A stretch of DNA of 64,000 nt. Origin: Microbulbifer sp. TB1203 (GTDB lineage: Bacteria > Pseudomonadota > Gammaproteobacteria > Pseudomonadales > Cellvibrionaceae). Made by a program: the position numbers and the translations under genes. Positions 35,759 through 44,084 of this stretch are shown one piece after another. Position 1 is the stretch's first letter. Each line of letters begins with the position of its first letter. The stretch spans positions 4,612,001 through 4,676,000 of the forward strand of contig NZ_CP116899.1 of assembly GCF_030997045.1 (NCBI RefSeq), in the 5' to 3' direction. Below the pieces are notes generated by a model. The model did no database searches and had not been told where the DNA came from. It worked only from the letters and a program-made list of their open reading frames with translations.

Positions 35759-38191
35759 GTGAGTAATATGGAAAACCCGTCGGATCTCGTGAGCAGCGCC
35801 GAGGATGGCAGCCGTTGCCGGCTGCACAGCCCCACCGCCATGCCCGCCGCCGGCGCCTTCCTGTGGAACCGGCGCATGATGATCCAGGCCAACTGCCGCG
35901 GCTTTGCAGTGGCGCGGTTTATGCAGCCGGAACCGGCCAGCTATGCCCGTGGGCCCAACATAGAAGCCACCACTTTTATGCAGCCGGAGCAGCCGTATTA
36001 TGCCCACCACCCCGGCCGCTTTCTGTATATCAAGGACGAGCAGAGCGGAGCGCTTTTCTCCGCACCCCACGAGCCGGTGCGCGCGGCACCCGACAGCTTT
36101 TGCTTTACTGCGGCGCCGGAAGAAATTACCTGGGAAGTGCAAAAGCACGGCCTGCGCGCCTCCATGGGGCTCAGCCTGCCCGTCGACGAGGTGGTGGAGC
36201 TGTGGCAGTGCGAAATTGCCAACACCTCCGCGGAGGCGCGGGTTGTTTCCGTCTATCCCTATTTCCCCGTCGGCTATATGAGCTGGATGAACCAGTCCGC
36301 CGAATACCGGGCCGACCTGGGTGGCATCGTCTGCTCCAGCGTGACGCCCTACCAGAAGGTCGAGGATTATTTCAAAAACCGCGATTTCAAGGACAAGACC
36401 TTTTTCCTGCACGAAACATCTCCGGAGGCCTGGGAGGCGTGCCAGCAGGCTTTCGAGGGTGAGGGCGGCCTGCACAATCCGGATGCCGTTCAAAAGCCGT
36501 TGCTCGGCTGCGGAGATGCGCGCTACCAGATGCCGGCGGCGGTGTTGCAATACCGTCTTCAATTGCAGCCGGGAGAAAGCCGCACCCTGCGTTTCCTGTT
36601 CGGCCCCGCCCGCGACGAAGAGGAAATTCTTGCGCTGCGCGAGCGGTATCTCTCCGCCGACGGATTTACCGCGGCCGCGGACGGTTACCGGCGCTACCTG
36701 GAGCAGGGGCGCGGCTGTCTCCACATTGATACACCGGACAGGGAACTGAATCATTTCGTCAACCACTGGCTGCCGCGCCAGGTTTTCTATCACGGCGACG
36801 TAAACCGCCTGACCACCGACCCGCAGACCCGCAACTACCTGCAGGATCATATGGGCATGGCCTATATCCGCCCGCAGACCGCGCGCGAGGCATTTTTACA
36901 CGCCCTGGCCCAGCAGAAGCCGGACGGCGCTATGCCGGACGGCATACTGCTCGATGCGAATTCGGAGCTGAAATATATCAACCAGGTGCCGCACACGGAC
37001 CATTGCGTGTGGCTGCCGGTTTGCCTCAGTGCCTACCTGGATGAGACCGGCGACTATGCCCTGCTGGACGAGCCCGTGCCCGGGCAGGGCGGTCGCAGCG
37101 TTTTCGAGTGCGTCAGCCGGGCTCTGGAACACTTGGCGGCGGCGCGGGACGAGCGGGGCCTCAGTTACATCAACCAGGGTGACTGGTGCGACCCGATGAA
37201 TATGGCCGGCTATCGGGGAAAAGGTGTCTCCGGGTGGCTGTCCCTGGCCGCGGCTTACGGACTGAAACTCTGGGCGCAGATCTGTGTGCAGCGGAATGAA
37301 GGTGCACTCGCAGAAAAATACCTCTCCACGGCGGAGGAAATCAATCGCGCGGTAAACCGCCACCTGTGGGACGGCGACTGGTTCGCGCGCGGTATCACCG
37401 ACGAGGGCGTCGCTTTCGGTGTGCGCGACGATCGCGAGGGACGCATCTATCTCAACCCGCAGAGCTGGGCGCTGCTCTCCGGCGCCGCGGACGACGGACA
37501 GCGCGCGCGCATGCTGCGCGCCGTTGAAGAACAACTGGAAACCCCCTTCGGCCCGGTGATGCTCGCGCCCGCCTACACCGCCATGCGCGAAGACGTGGGC
37601 CGGCTCACCCAGAAGCACCCGGGCAGTGCGGAAAACGGTTCCGTGTACAATCACGCGGCGATTTTTTATATCCACAGCCTCTACGGCGTCGGCGAAAGCG
37701 ATATAGCCTGGAGTTTGTTGCGGAAAATGATTCCCGGCCCCGATCCGGAGGACCTGCTGCGGCGCGGCCAGTTGCCGGTATTCGTGCCCAATTACTACCG
37801 CGGCGCCTGGCACCAGTACCCGGAGCACGCGGGTCGCTCCAGCCAGCTGTTCAACACCGGAACCGCCGCCTGGCTGTACCGCTGCGTGCTGGAGCAGCTG
37901 TTCGGATTGAAAGGAGAGCGGTCGGGCCTGCGCATAGCGCCACAGCTGCCGTCGCACTGGCAGCGGGCGCGGGTGGAACGCCATTTCCGCGGCGCCGTCT
38001 TCGAAGTGGATTTTATCCGCGCGGCGGAGGCGGAAAAGCAGCGCGTGGAGCTGGACGGAGTTCCTTTGCGCGAGCCTTTGATCAGTCCGATAGAAGCGGG
38101 ACGCCGCTACCAGCTGCGCATATTACTGCCCGCCACCAACGCTTCTTCACCCGTAGGGTGCGCCATGCGCACCGAACCGGCATCGGTTTGA
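35759..38191 (+). CDS. GH94 family phosphorylase (cellobiose/cellobionate type)
   Basis: An 810-residue cytoplasmic enzyme, starting at a GTG (35759) that follows a perfect CCGGAGG; an ATG three codons later is the alternative. GH94 enzymes reversibly phosphorolyse beta-glucosides, giving alpha-glucose-1-phosphate. The (alpha/alpha)6 domain has the family landmarks PQTAREAFLHALAQQKPDG, INQVPHTDHCVWLP, the catalytic Asp in YINQGDWCDPMNMAG and the phosphate-binding ENGSVYNHAAIF. The catalytic loop differs from cellobiose phosphorylase (GDWND), which hints at another acceptor such as cellobionic acid. The adjacent lactonase supports an aldonate substrate. No signal peptide is seen. Specificity is an inference. 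Confidence 0.8.
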   Translation: MSNMENPSDLVSSAEDGSRCRLHSPTAMPAAGAFLWNRRMMIQANCRGFAVARFMQPEPASYARGPNIEATTFMQPEQPYYAHHPGRFLYIKDEQSGALFSAPHEPVRAAPDSFCFTAAPEEITWEVQKHGLRASMGLSLPVDEVVELWQCEIANTSAEARVVSVYPYFPVGYMSWMNQSAEYRADLGGIVCSSVTPYQKVEDYFKNRDFKDKTFFLHETSPEAWEACQQAFEGEGGLHNPDAVQKPLLGCGDARYQMPAAVLQYRLQLQPGESRTLRFLFGPARDEEEILALRERYLSADGFTAAADGYRRYLEQGRGCLHIDTPDRELNHFVNHWLPRQVFYHGDVNRLTTDPQTRNYLQDHMGMAYIRPQTAREAFLHALAQQKPDGAMPDGILLDANSELKYINQVPHTDHCVWLPVCLSAYLDETGDYALLDEPVPGQGGRSVFECVSRALEHLAAARDERGLSYINQGDWCDPMNMAGYRGKGVSGWLSLAAAYGLKLWAQICVQRNEGALAEKYLSTAEEINRAVNRHLWDGDWFARGITDEGVAFGVRDDREGRIYLNPQSWALLSGAADDGQRARMLRAVEEQLETPFGPVMLAPAYTAMREDVGRLTQKHPGSAENGSVYNHAAIFYIHSLYGVGESDIAWSLLRKMIPGPDPEDLLRRGQLPVFVPNYYRGAWHQYPEHAGRSSQLFNTGTAAWLYRCVLEQLFGLKGERSGLRIAPQLPSHWQRARVERHFRGAVFEVDFIRAAEAEKQRVELDGVPLREPLISPIEAGRRYQLRILLPATNASSPVGCAMRTEPASV

Positions 38192-38218
38192 ATAGCTGCC
38201 CGGTGCGCACTATACCCT

Positions 38219-38277
38219 TGTAGGAGCGGGCCATGCCCGCGATCAGAGCCTGTTCGCGGGCATGGCCCGCTCCTACA
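38219..38277. repeat. REP-like palindromic element, type A
   Basis: Perfect 24-bp arms (38219-38242 and 38254-38277) with a short loop lie between GH94 and the lactonase gene. They are identical in the arms to the elements at 30677 and 50212. Confidence 0.92.
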
Positions 38278-38333
38278 GGGAAACGCTGTGCCTGAAAAAG
38301 AACACCGAAACCATTGGGGATTAAAGAAAGATC

Positions 38334-39221
38334 ATGTTCATTAAATTTGCGACTTTTTATGCCGGGCTGATTTTCCTCGCCCAGGGCGCGATCGCGGCGA
38401 GTCCGGTTATCGCCGAAGGCGCGGAACTGAAACTGGTATCGAGCGACTTCGCGTTTACCGAAGGCCCGGCCGCGGACAAGGAGGGCAATGTATTTTTCAC
38501 CGACCAGCCGAACAACAAAATCTGGAAGTACGGCGTCGACGGAAAACTCTCCCTGTTTATGGACGACGCCGGCCGCGCAAACGGCCTGTATTTCGATGGC
38601 GACGGCAAGCTGCTGGCCTGCGCCGATGACAAGGGGCAGCTGTGGAGCATCGGTCCGGGCGGGGAGATCAGCGTACTGCTGGAAAATTTCGACGGAAGGC
38701 GGCTAAACGGCCCCAACGACCTCTGGGTTGCTCCCGATGGCGGCATCTACTTTACCGATCCGTTTTATCTGCGCGACTACTGGGACAGAAGCGAAAAAGA
38801 GATCGAAGCCGAAGCCGTCTACTATCTCCCTCCAGACCGCAAGCAAGTCGTCCGCGTTGCCGGCGACCTGGTGAAACCCAACGGGATTATCGGCAGTGCC
38901 GACGGCGGGAAACTGTACGTGGCCGATATAGGCGCGAACAAAACTTACGTCTACTCGGTGGTGGAAGACGGGCGCCTGTCCGACAAAAGGCTATTCACCG
39001 AAATGGGCTCCGATGGCATGACCCTGGATGCGCAGGGCAACCTGTATTTAACCGGCAAGGGCGTTACCGTGTTCGACAGCGAAGGCCGGCAGGTGGAGCA
39101 CATCCCGGTGCCCGAAGACTGGACCGCCAATGTCACCTTCGGCGGCGAACAGCGCAGAACACTGTTTATCACCGCCATGGATTCCGTCTACACCCTGGAA
39201 ATGCGCGTCGCCGGTCTTTAG
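38334..39221 (+). CDS. SMP-30/gluconolactonase/LRE-family lactonase, exported
   Basis: A 295-residue six-bladed beta-propeller with a signal peptide (cut near AIAA, residue 21). Family metal-binding marks are the FTEGPA glutamate (about 43), LNGPNDLWVAPDGGIYFTDP (asparagine and aspartate ligands, about 124-143), KPNGI near 180 and the SDGMTLDAQGNLY aspartate near 224. Members hydrolyse aldonolactones to aldonic acids. Export places it in the periplasm, where a PQQ sugar dehydrogenase such as the one at 46802 could make lactones. It lies after GH94 on the same strand with a REP in between. Confidence 0.88.
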   Translation: MFIKFATFYAGLIFLAQGAIAASPVIAEGAELKLVSSDFAFTEGPAADKEGNVFFTDQPNNKIWKYGVDGKLSLFMDDAGRANGLYFDGDGKLLACADDKGQLWSIGPGGEISVLLENFDGRRLNGPNDLWVAPDGGIYFTDPFYLRDYWDRSEKEIEAEAVYYLPPDRKQVVRVAGDLVKPNGIIGSADGGKLYVADIGANKTYVYSVVEDGRLSDKRLFTEMGSDGMTLDAQGNLYLTGKGVTVFDSEGRQVEHIPVPEDWTANVTFGGEQRRTLFITAMDSVYTLEMRVAGL

Positions 39222-39281
39222 CTTCAGGTTGCGATTTAGGGGCTCGGAAAAAACTCGGTGTTCCCTGGTCCCCTGAATATC

Positions 39282-39370
39282 GTCATTCCGGCGAAAGCCG
39301 GAATCCAGGGCGGGGTGATTTCTCCGGGTTCCGGGTAAAGCGCGCTGCTCTGGTGAGTTGCCGGAGTGAC
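39282..39370. repeat. Intergenic palindromic repeat (GTCATTCCGGCGAAAGCCGG family)
   Basis: GTCATTCCGG near 39283 pairs with CCGGAGTGAC near 39361, with an inner CCGGCGAAAGCCGG hairpin. It is the widely distributed GTCATTCCGG repeat type. A related copy is at about 48749-48841. It marks the edge of the GC-rich chromosome against the cassette island. Confidence 0.75.
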
Positions 39371-39411
39371 GAAATGGGTTTGTCCAGACGCTTCTTAGGC
39401 TATCCTTATTC

Positions 39412-39420
39412 GTTAGTGCC
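39412..39420 (-). other. attC R''-like box of the GFA cassette
   Basis: Read on the minus strand, GGCACTAAC follows the original GFA stop codon (39425-39427) by four bases. It is the reverse complement of GTTAGTGCC, and TTAGTGCC is the 5' border of the same cassette at 41174-41181. The rest of the attC is lost where the palindromic repeat at 39282-39370 begins. Confidence 0.6.
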
Positions 39421-39482
39421 GGGATTATTCCCGAAATCCTGAATACCTGGGCGAAGACAGGCCAACCTTATGCCATTCAGTT

Positions 39483-40778
39483 GGTAGTGTTCAGAATTCT
39501 GTGTCATTTCTTTACCATACGCAAAAAAGAGATGACTCATGACCAAACCTACATTCGACATGGATGCCGCTGTCAAGGCGCTGCGTGAGGGCAAAGACCT
39601 CAGCGGCAAAGACGGCATCCTGACCCCACTGATCAAACAACTCACCGAAGCTGCCATGAAGGCGGAGCTGGAGGAGCACCTCGCCAGCGAGGACAAGCCC
39701 AACCGCAAGAATGGCACCACGTCCAAAACTATGAAAAGTCCCGCTGGCAGCTTCGAGCTGCAGGCGCCGCGGGATCGGGCTGGCACCTTCGAGCCGCAGA
39801 TCGTCAAGAAGCACCAGACCCAGCTTACCGACGAACTAGAGCGCAAGATTATCGCCCTATTTGCTCTGGGTAACAGCTACCAGGACATCCGTACACACAT
39901 TGCCGAAATCTACGGAATGGAACTCTCCAACGGCACCATCAACGCAATCACAGACAAGCTGCTGCCCGAGCTTCAGGCATGGCGTGAGCGCGATCTGGAG
40001 GCCGTCTATCCCATCGTCTGGCTGGACGCCATCCATTACAAAATCAGGGAAAATGGCCGCTATGTCAGCAAGGCCATCTACACCATTCTTGGCCTGAACA
40101 TCGAAGGCAAGAAAGAGCTGCTGGGGCTCTATCTGTCCGACCAGGAGGGCGCCCATCACTGGCTGAGCGTACTTACCGACCTCCATAACCGCGGGGTCAA
40201 GGACATCCTGATTGCCTGTGTAGACGGCCTGAAGGGCTTCCCTGAAGCCATCGAGAGCATCTATCCCAACACCGAGATCCAGCACTGCATCATCCATCAG
40301 ATCCGCAACTCGATGAAATACGTCGCCTCAAAAAATCAGAAGGTCTTCATGGCCGACCTCAAGTGCATTTACAAAGCGGCAACGCTCACTGCCGCCGAGA
40401 GCGCCCTGGACGAGCTGGAGGCCAAGTGGGGCGATAAGTACCCAATGGTGATCAAGTCCTGGCGCAGCAAGTGGCCGACCCTGTCGGCCTACTTCAAATA
40501 CCCGGATTACGTGCGTACGGCGATTTACACCACCAACGCCGTCGAGGCTGTCCACCGCCAGTTCCGCAAGCTGACTAAGACCAAAGGCGGCTTTGCCAAT
40601 GAGAACAGCTTACTCAAGCTGCTCTATGCCGGTATACTGAAAGCCTCCGAGCGATGGACGCATCCGATTCAGAACTGGAACCTGACGCTATCACAGCTGA
40701 CGATCCACTTCCCGGACCGCCTGGAGAAATACATCAGCCTGTGAGACTATTTGGCTGACACAGAGTTTTGAACACCCT
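39483..40778 (+). mobile_element. IS256-family insertion sequence (complete, in GFA gene)
   Basis: The element is about 1.3 kb. Terminal inverted repeats read GTGTTCAGAATTCTGTGTCA (39487-39506) and, in reverse complement, GTGTTCAAAACTCTGTGTCA (40756-40775). It is flanked by a 9-bp direct repeat CATTCAGTT at 39474-39482 and 40779-40787, the target-site duplication. It carries one intact transposase gene and looks recently inserted, since the duplication is perfect. Confidence 0.9.
39539..40744 (+). CDS. IS256-family (mutator-type) transposase
   Basis: A 401-residue DDE transposase. Catalytic residues are the Asp of VWLDAIHYKIRENG (about 162), the Asp of ACVDGLKGFPEAIESIYP (about 228) and the Glu of TTNAVEAVHRQFRKL (about 335). 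The C-terminus ends in the usual WNLTLSQLTIHFPDRL. Length and intact frame suggest an active enzyme. It differs from the second IS256-family copy in this window (41893-43131), so the two are not the same element. Confidence 0.95.
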   Translation: MTKPTFDMDAAVKALREGKDLSGKDGILTPLIKQLTEAAMKAELEEHLASEDKPNRKNGTTSKTMKSPAGSFELQAPRDRAGTFEPQIVKKHQTQLTDELERKIIALFALGNSYQDIRTHIAEIYGMELSNGTINAITDKLLPELQAWRERDLEAVYPIVWLDAIHYKIRENGRYVSKAIYTILGLNIEGKKELLGLYLSDQEGAHHWLSVLTDLHNRGVKDILIACVDGLKGFPEAIESIYPNTEIQHCIIHQIRNSMKYVASKNQKVFMADLKCIYKAATLTAAESALDELEAKWGDKYPMVIKSWRSKWPTLSAYFKYPDYVRTAIYTTNAVEAVHRQFRKLTKTKGGFANENSLLKLLYAGILKASERWTHPIQNWNLTLSQLTIHFPDRLEKYISL

Positions 40779-41173
40779 CATTCAGTTTCCTCGCTGCAGA
40801 AAATCTGTGCGTCCAGCGTCTTCTTTGGCTCTTTATCCAGACTTCCCGCCGGCACGACCAGAGCTTTACCGCTTTTTGACACATAAGGTAAAGCTGAACC
40901 GCAATGAATACAGAAAGCTTGGGAAAAGGTCCTGGTCGGATGATCATAACGCTTTACCGAATCGAAACCTTTTTTCCATTTGATATTATCAGGACGAGTG
41001 AATAGATTGCTGGCATGAGCCGAACCTGTCATTTTCCTGCACTGTTCACAGTGGCAAAAATAGAAATTTTCAAAATCGTCTTCAACAGAAAACAGAACTT
41101 CACCGCAAACACAGCCACCAGTAATCACGTCTTTCATACTGCATCCTTATGCATCTATGGATATATGCGCTCA

Positions 41174-41208
41174 GGCACTAATGCTCCTTTGCAGCGCCTC
41201 GTTAGCTG
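41174..41208 (-). other. Shortened attC site between rhomboid and GFA cassettes
   Basis: On the minus strand it runs from the R'' box CAGCTAAC (41201-41208) to ATTAGTGCC (41174-41182). CAGCTAAC matches the 5' border TTAGCTG of the rhomboid cassette, as expected for its own attC. Only 35 bp separate the ends, so most of the stem is deleted. The rhomboid stop codon TAA lies inside the R'' box. Confidence 0.65.
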
Positions 41209-41825
41209 GATCGGAGCCGATCGGCCATGAGCTCCCCGGGCTGATTGAGTTTCAAATATGCCAGGCCGAGTAACACACCTACGAAGAATCCAGTTACATG
41301 GCCAGGCTTAGGGTAGCCTGCATAAATGAAATCTAGCGTAAGTGCAGGAGCTATAGAAAAAAGCAAGACGCTATAAAATTTCCAAGAATTTTCAATTTTC
41401 TTGACCGCCAAAACCAAGCCAAAGGCCGCGATCCCTAAAGTAGCTTGGGAAGCACCCGTCCCTAAGTTCCAGGGTGGATCTACGGAAAGTGTGCTGGCTA
41501 AAGTTCCAATTGTTCCTGGTACGAACCAGATAAAGAAAAATTGGACAAAATTAACGTGACGTTCAATAAAAGTCCCTAGAGCCAAAAGAGACAGAACACT
41601 GTAAAGCATGTGTAATTGCTTGCTATGTATCATTTGAGATGCGAATAGCCTCCAGAGCTCAAAGTTTTTCAAGTGCTCGAAGGTAATACCGCCGTACTCT
41701 TCCAGTTGAATGATTTTCGTCTTCCCAAAGAAAGCGCCATTTATCTCGTAGCAAACAAACAATGAATAGGCAAAGGTAGCCAGTGAAATGATAATTGTAC
41801 AATATGGGACTTTATATTCTTTCAT
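41202..41825 (-). CDS. Rhomboid-family intramembrane serine protease (cassette gene)
   Basis: A 207-residue polytopic membrane protein with about six hydrophobic segments. The rhomboid landmarks are WRLFASQMIHSKQLHMLYS (about 59-76) in the L1/TM2 region, the catalytic serine Ser126 in GTGASQA and the catalytic histidine His176 in GHVTGFFVG on the last helix. It would cleave transmembrane substrates within the inner membrane. It lies between attC-like ends, is far more AT-rich than the surrounding xylan genes and reads in the same direction as the other cassettes. Substrate unknown. Confidence 0.85.
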   Translation of the reverse strand: MKEYKVPYCTIIISLATFAYSLFVCYEINGAFFGKTKIIQLEEYGGITFEHLKNFELWRLFASQMIHSKQLHMLYSVLSLLALGTFIERHVNFVQFFFIWFVPGTIGTLASTLSVDPPWNLGTGASQATLGIAAFGLVLAVKKIENSWKFYSVLLFSIAPALTLDFIYAGYPKPGHVTGFFVGVLLGLAYLKLNQPGELMADRLRSS

Positions 41826-41851
41826 GTGCTACTCACAGCTAATGCCGCATT

Positions 41852-43191
41852 GAGGCTGTAAATAATTCTGTGTAACCGCCCGTACCAGTTGGTTACTGGT
41901 AATCGGTCAAGCGATCACCAAATTCAATCATAAAACGGTTCAGTGCTGGCTTCCAGTTGCGGATGGGCATCGTCCACTTTTTCGCTGCGGACTGCATGGC
42001 CAAGAAGACTACCTTCATCGCCGAGTCGTCCGTTGGGAACACCTTCCGCTGTTTCGTCGCCTTGCGGATAACGCTGTTTAGGGACTCAATGGCGTTGGTG
42101 GTGTAGATCACTTTCCGGATCTCTGGCGGATACTCAAACAGAGTGATCAGGTTTGGCTAGTGGGTTGCCCAGGACTTGCTGATCTGCGGGTACTTGTCGT
42201 CCCACTTCTCCGCAAAGCGCTCCAGCTCCGCGTGTGCTGCCGTTTCGGTAACTGAGGTGTAGACCTCCTTCAGGTCAGCCGTTACGGCCTTGTAGTCCTT
42301 CCAGGAAACGTATTTCAGCGAGTTACGGATCATGTGCACAATGCACAGTTGAACCTTGGTCTCCGGGTATTCCGCCGCGATGGCTTCCGGGAAGCCTTTC
42401 AGGCCATCCACGCAGGCGATCAGGATGTCTTGCAGTCCGCGGTTCTTCAGCTCGGTGAGTACGGATAGCCAGAACTTGGCGCCTTCCGTTTCCGCCAGCC
42501 ACAGACCCAGCAGCTCCTTCTGTCCCTCCATGTTGACGCCAAGGGCGACGTACATGGCCTTGTTGATGACCCGCTTGTTCTGGCGGATTTTCAGAACGAT
42601 GCAGTCCAGGTAGACAATCGGGTAGACGGCATCAAGGGGGCGGCTCTGCCACTCGGTGACCGTCTCCATGACCTGCTCGGTGACCTTGGAGACGAGTGTT
42701 GCCGAGACGTCCGCATCGTACATCTCCTTGAAAGCATCCACGATATCGCGGGTGCTCATCCCTTTCGCGTACAGCGCCAGAATCTGGTTGTCCATCTGCG
42801 TCAGGCGGGTTTGCCCTTTGCGCACAAACTGGGGCTCGAAGGTGCCAGAGCGGTCTCTGGGGGCATTGATCTCGACTTCGCCGTGCTGGCCCTTCAGGCG
42901 TTTGGAGCTGGTGCCGTTGCGGCTATTGCCGGAACCACGCCCTACTGGATCATGCTTGTCGTAGCCCAGGTGGTCGTCCAGCTCCGCGCCTAGCGCCGCC
43001 TCCACTGTCATCTTCACCAGCTTCTGGGTAAGGTCGTTCAGGTCGGCCTCGGACTTGACGCCCTTGGCCAGCTCAGTGACGTGGGCTTTGAGTTGTTGTT
43101 CCAGGTCGTGGTTTTTCATTGTTCTGCTCATAGTATCCTCTGGTGCAGAGTACGGAGGCATGAGCAGTTACACAATTTAATTTACAATCTC
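41852..43191 (-). mobile_element. IS256-family insertion sequence inserted in an attC site
   Basis: An element of about 1.34 kb with related ends: GAGGCTGTAAATAATTCTGT at the left (from 41852) and, in reverse complement, GAGATTGTAAATTAAATTGT at the right (to 43191). A perfect 8-bp target-site duplication, GCCGCATT, lies at 41844-41851 and 43192-43199. Joining the flanks rebuilds an attC stem running into ATTAGCTG. The transposase has an in-frame stop, so the copy is probably immobile by itself. Confidence 0.9.
41893..43131 (-). pseudogene. IS256-family transposase with in-frame amber stop
   Basis: The frame starts at 43131 (after AGAGGA) and reads as a mutator-type transposase with catalytic Asp in VYLDCIVLKIRQNK, Asp in CVDGLKGFPEAIAAEYP and Glu in YTTNAIESLNSVIRK. 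A TAG at 42157-42159 interrupts it at SWATH*PNLITL, where the family has tryptophan, so a single TGG to TAG change explains it. The frame is otherwise continuous to 41893. The stop falls before the catalytic Glu, so the truncated product should be inactive unless suppressed. Confidence 0.9.
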
Positions 43192-43303
43192 GCCGCATTC
43201 GGGGGCGGGCTGCAGTATGCGGCTTTTGTGCGATAATGCGACCGCAGCGAGCCACACAAAAGGTGCATACTCTAGCCCGTCCCCTGCAACGCTTGGTTAG
43301 CAG
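43192..43303 (-). other. attC site (larger part), interrupted by IS256-family element
   Basis: On the minus strand it begins with R'' CTGCTAAC (43296-43303), which matches the 5' border TTAGCAG of the toxin/antitoxin cassette. GCAGGGGACGGGC and GTATGC then pair with GCATAC and GCAGCCCGCCCC further on, with a loop around CGCTGCGGTCGC. The stem continues CGAATGCGGC across the IS into ATTAGCTG at 41836-41843. The rebuilt site is about 120 bp, within the attC size range. Confidence 0.8.
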
Positions 43304-43308
43304 CCGGA

Positions 43309-43521
43309 CTACTCCAGGTCTAGCTGGAAATCCTCTTTGGCTGCAATTTTTATGGAGTTCAGAACTCCTTCTAGATCCTGGAGTTTCTCATCATAGGAAA
43401 GCTGCTTATCTTCATCGGTTTCCATTGACGATAGCTTTTCAAGACGATTTTCATAATGCTTAAGTGCCTCCCATAAAATATGGTACTCACTTACAATAGG
43501 ACGAAAACCTTTAGACGGCAT
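43309..43521 (-). CDS. Probable antitoxin/immunity protein to the Tse2-like toxin
   Basis: A 70-residue acidic, largely helical protein (MPSKGFRPIVSEYHILWEAL start; EKLSSMETDEDKQLSYDEKL and DLEGVLNSIKIAAKEDFQLD later). Two in-frame ATGs exist (43530 and 43521), both overlapping the end of the toxin gene, so translation is coupled. Size, acidity and helical layout resemble Tsi2, the 77-residue immunity protein of Tse2, though sequence similarity by eye is weak. Its role as the cognate antidote rests mainly on this arrangement. Confidence 0.55.
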   Translation of the reverse strand: MPSKGFRPIVSEYHILWEALKHYENRLEKLSSMETDEDKQLSYDEKLQDLEGVLNSIKIAAKEDFQLDLE

Positions 43522-43933
43522 TGACACCACTCCCTGCGACTAACAACTCTACTTTTGAACGATCAAGACCAAGCTCTTCCATAGCTCCAAGGTATTTTCT
43601 TAGAGACATTGTCTTAGAAGGCGCAATCATATAATGCCCTTCATGACCAGGTCGTTGATCCTTGACCAAAACTAACTCTGGAGGCAAAACTGCTCCCTTC
43701 TTTATTCTCCATACTTTTTTTCCCGGCTTGGCCATAATTTTTGTTAGATGATCAAACGCAGAAAATCCATTGCCATTAGCGACAACAGTTTCAATTCCAT
43801 CTCGAACGATTATCTGTACATCTCGCTTCGCTCGATCTTCTGTAAAGGCTGGCCAAGTAGCATTGCCCATACGATACAGATCCTTCGTAAACTCCACCAC
43901 ATCCATGATGTAAAGATCTTCCATTGCAATCAT
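43511..43933 (-). CDS. Tse2-like ADP-ribosyltransferase-type toxin (cassette gene)
   Basis: A 140-residue protein that aligns by eye with Pseudomonas aeruginosa Tse2. DLYR near residue 18 matches TLYR; RDGIETVVANGNGFSAFDH (about 44-62) matches RDGLYAPDTGGTSVFDR; and the block from IKKGAVLPPELVLVKD to HYMIAPSKTMSLRKYLGAME (about 78-118) matches IPDGTDIPPDLKVKQD to HYTIMPAKPM. Tse2 is a cytostatic effector with an ADP-ribosyltransferase-like fold. Here there is no type VI secretion gene. Instead the gene overlaps a small acidic partner inside an integron cassette, so a toxin-antitoxin role stabilising the array is more likely. An AGGAG precedes the start at 43933; the ATG at 43924 is an alternative. 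Confidence 0.65.
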   Translation of the reverse strand: MIAMEDLYIMDVVEFTKDLYRMGNATWPAFTEDRAKRDVQIIVRDGIETVVANGNGFSAFDHLTKIMAKPGKKVWRIKKGAVLPPELVLVKDQRPGHEGHYMIAPSKTMSLRKYLGAMEELGLDRSKVELLVAGSGVNAV

Positions 43934-43974
43934 TCCTGATTCTCCTTGTCCTACTTGCGGTTATTAAATATCCA

Positions 43975-44084
43975 CTGCTAACATTTGTATAGTGGTCCCT
44001 GAGGCCGTTTTGCCCCAGGCCGATATCTCTTTGTGAAATTTCGCACAGAATGCCCGCAAAAGTCCCGCCACGTCAAGGTTAAAA
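43975..44084 (-). other. attC-like site upstream of the toxin/antitoxin cassette
   Basis: On the minus strand it runs from TTTTAAC (44078-44084) to GTTAGCAG (43975-43982). The flanks pair loosely (AACCTTGACGTGG against CCACTATACAAATGTT). The TTAGCAG end is the 5' border of the toxin cassette and matches the R'' box of that cassette at 43296. The left end does not match the GFA fragment before it, so this site is a hybrid or belonged to a lost cassette. Confidence 0.6.

Larger units (their letters stand above)
39425..41137 (-). pseudogene. GFA-family (CENP-V/formaldehyde-activating-like) gene interrupted by IS256-type element
   Basis: The minus-strand frame from 41137 encodes 119 residues of a GFA-domain zinc protein: GGCVCGEV, CHCEQCRKMTGS and CIHCGSAL supply the zinc cysteines. 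The visible ORF stops at 40778 with a TGA formed by the target-site duplication plus the first base of the inserted element. Removing the IS and one 9-bp duplicate (39474-39482 or 40779-40787) restores a frame that continues WHKVGLSSPRYSGFRE and stops at 39425, with the tryptophan where GFA proteins normally have one. The insertion removes only the last 16 residues, so some function may remain. It is a cassette gene of the island. Confidence 0.85.
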
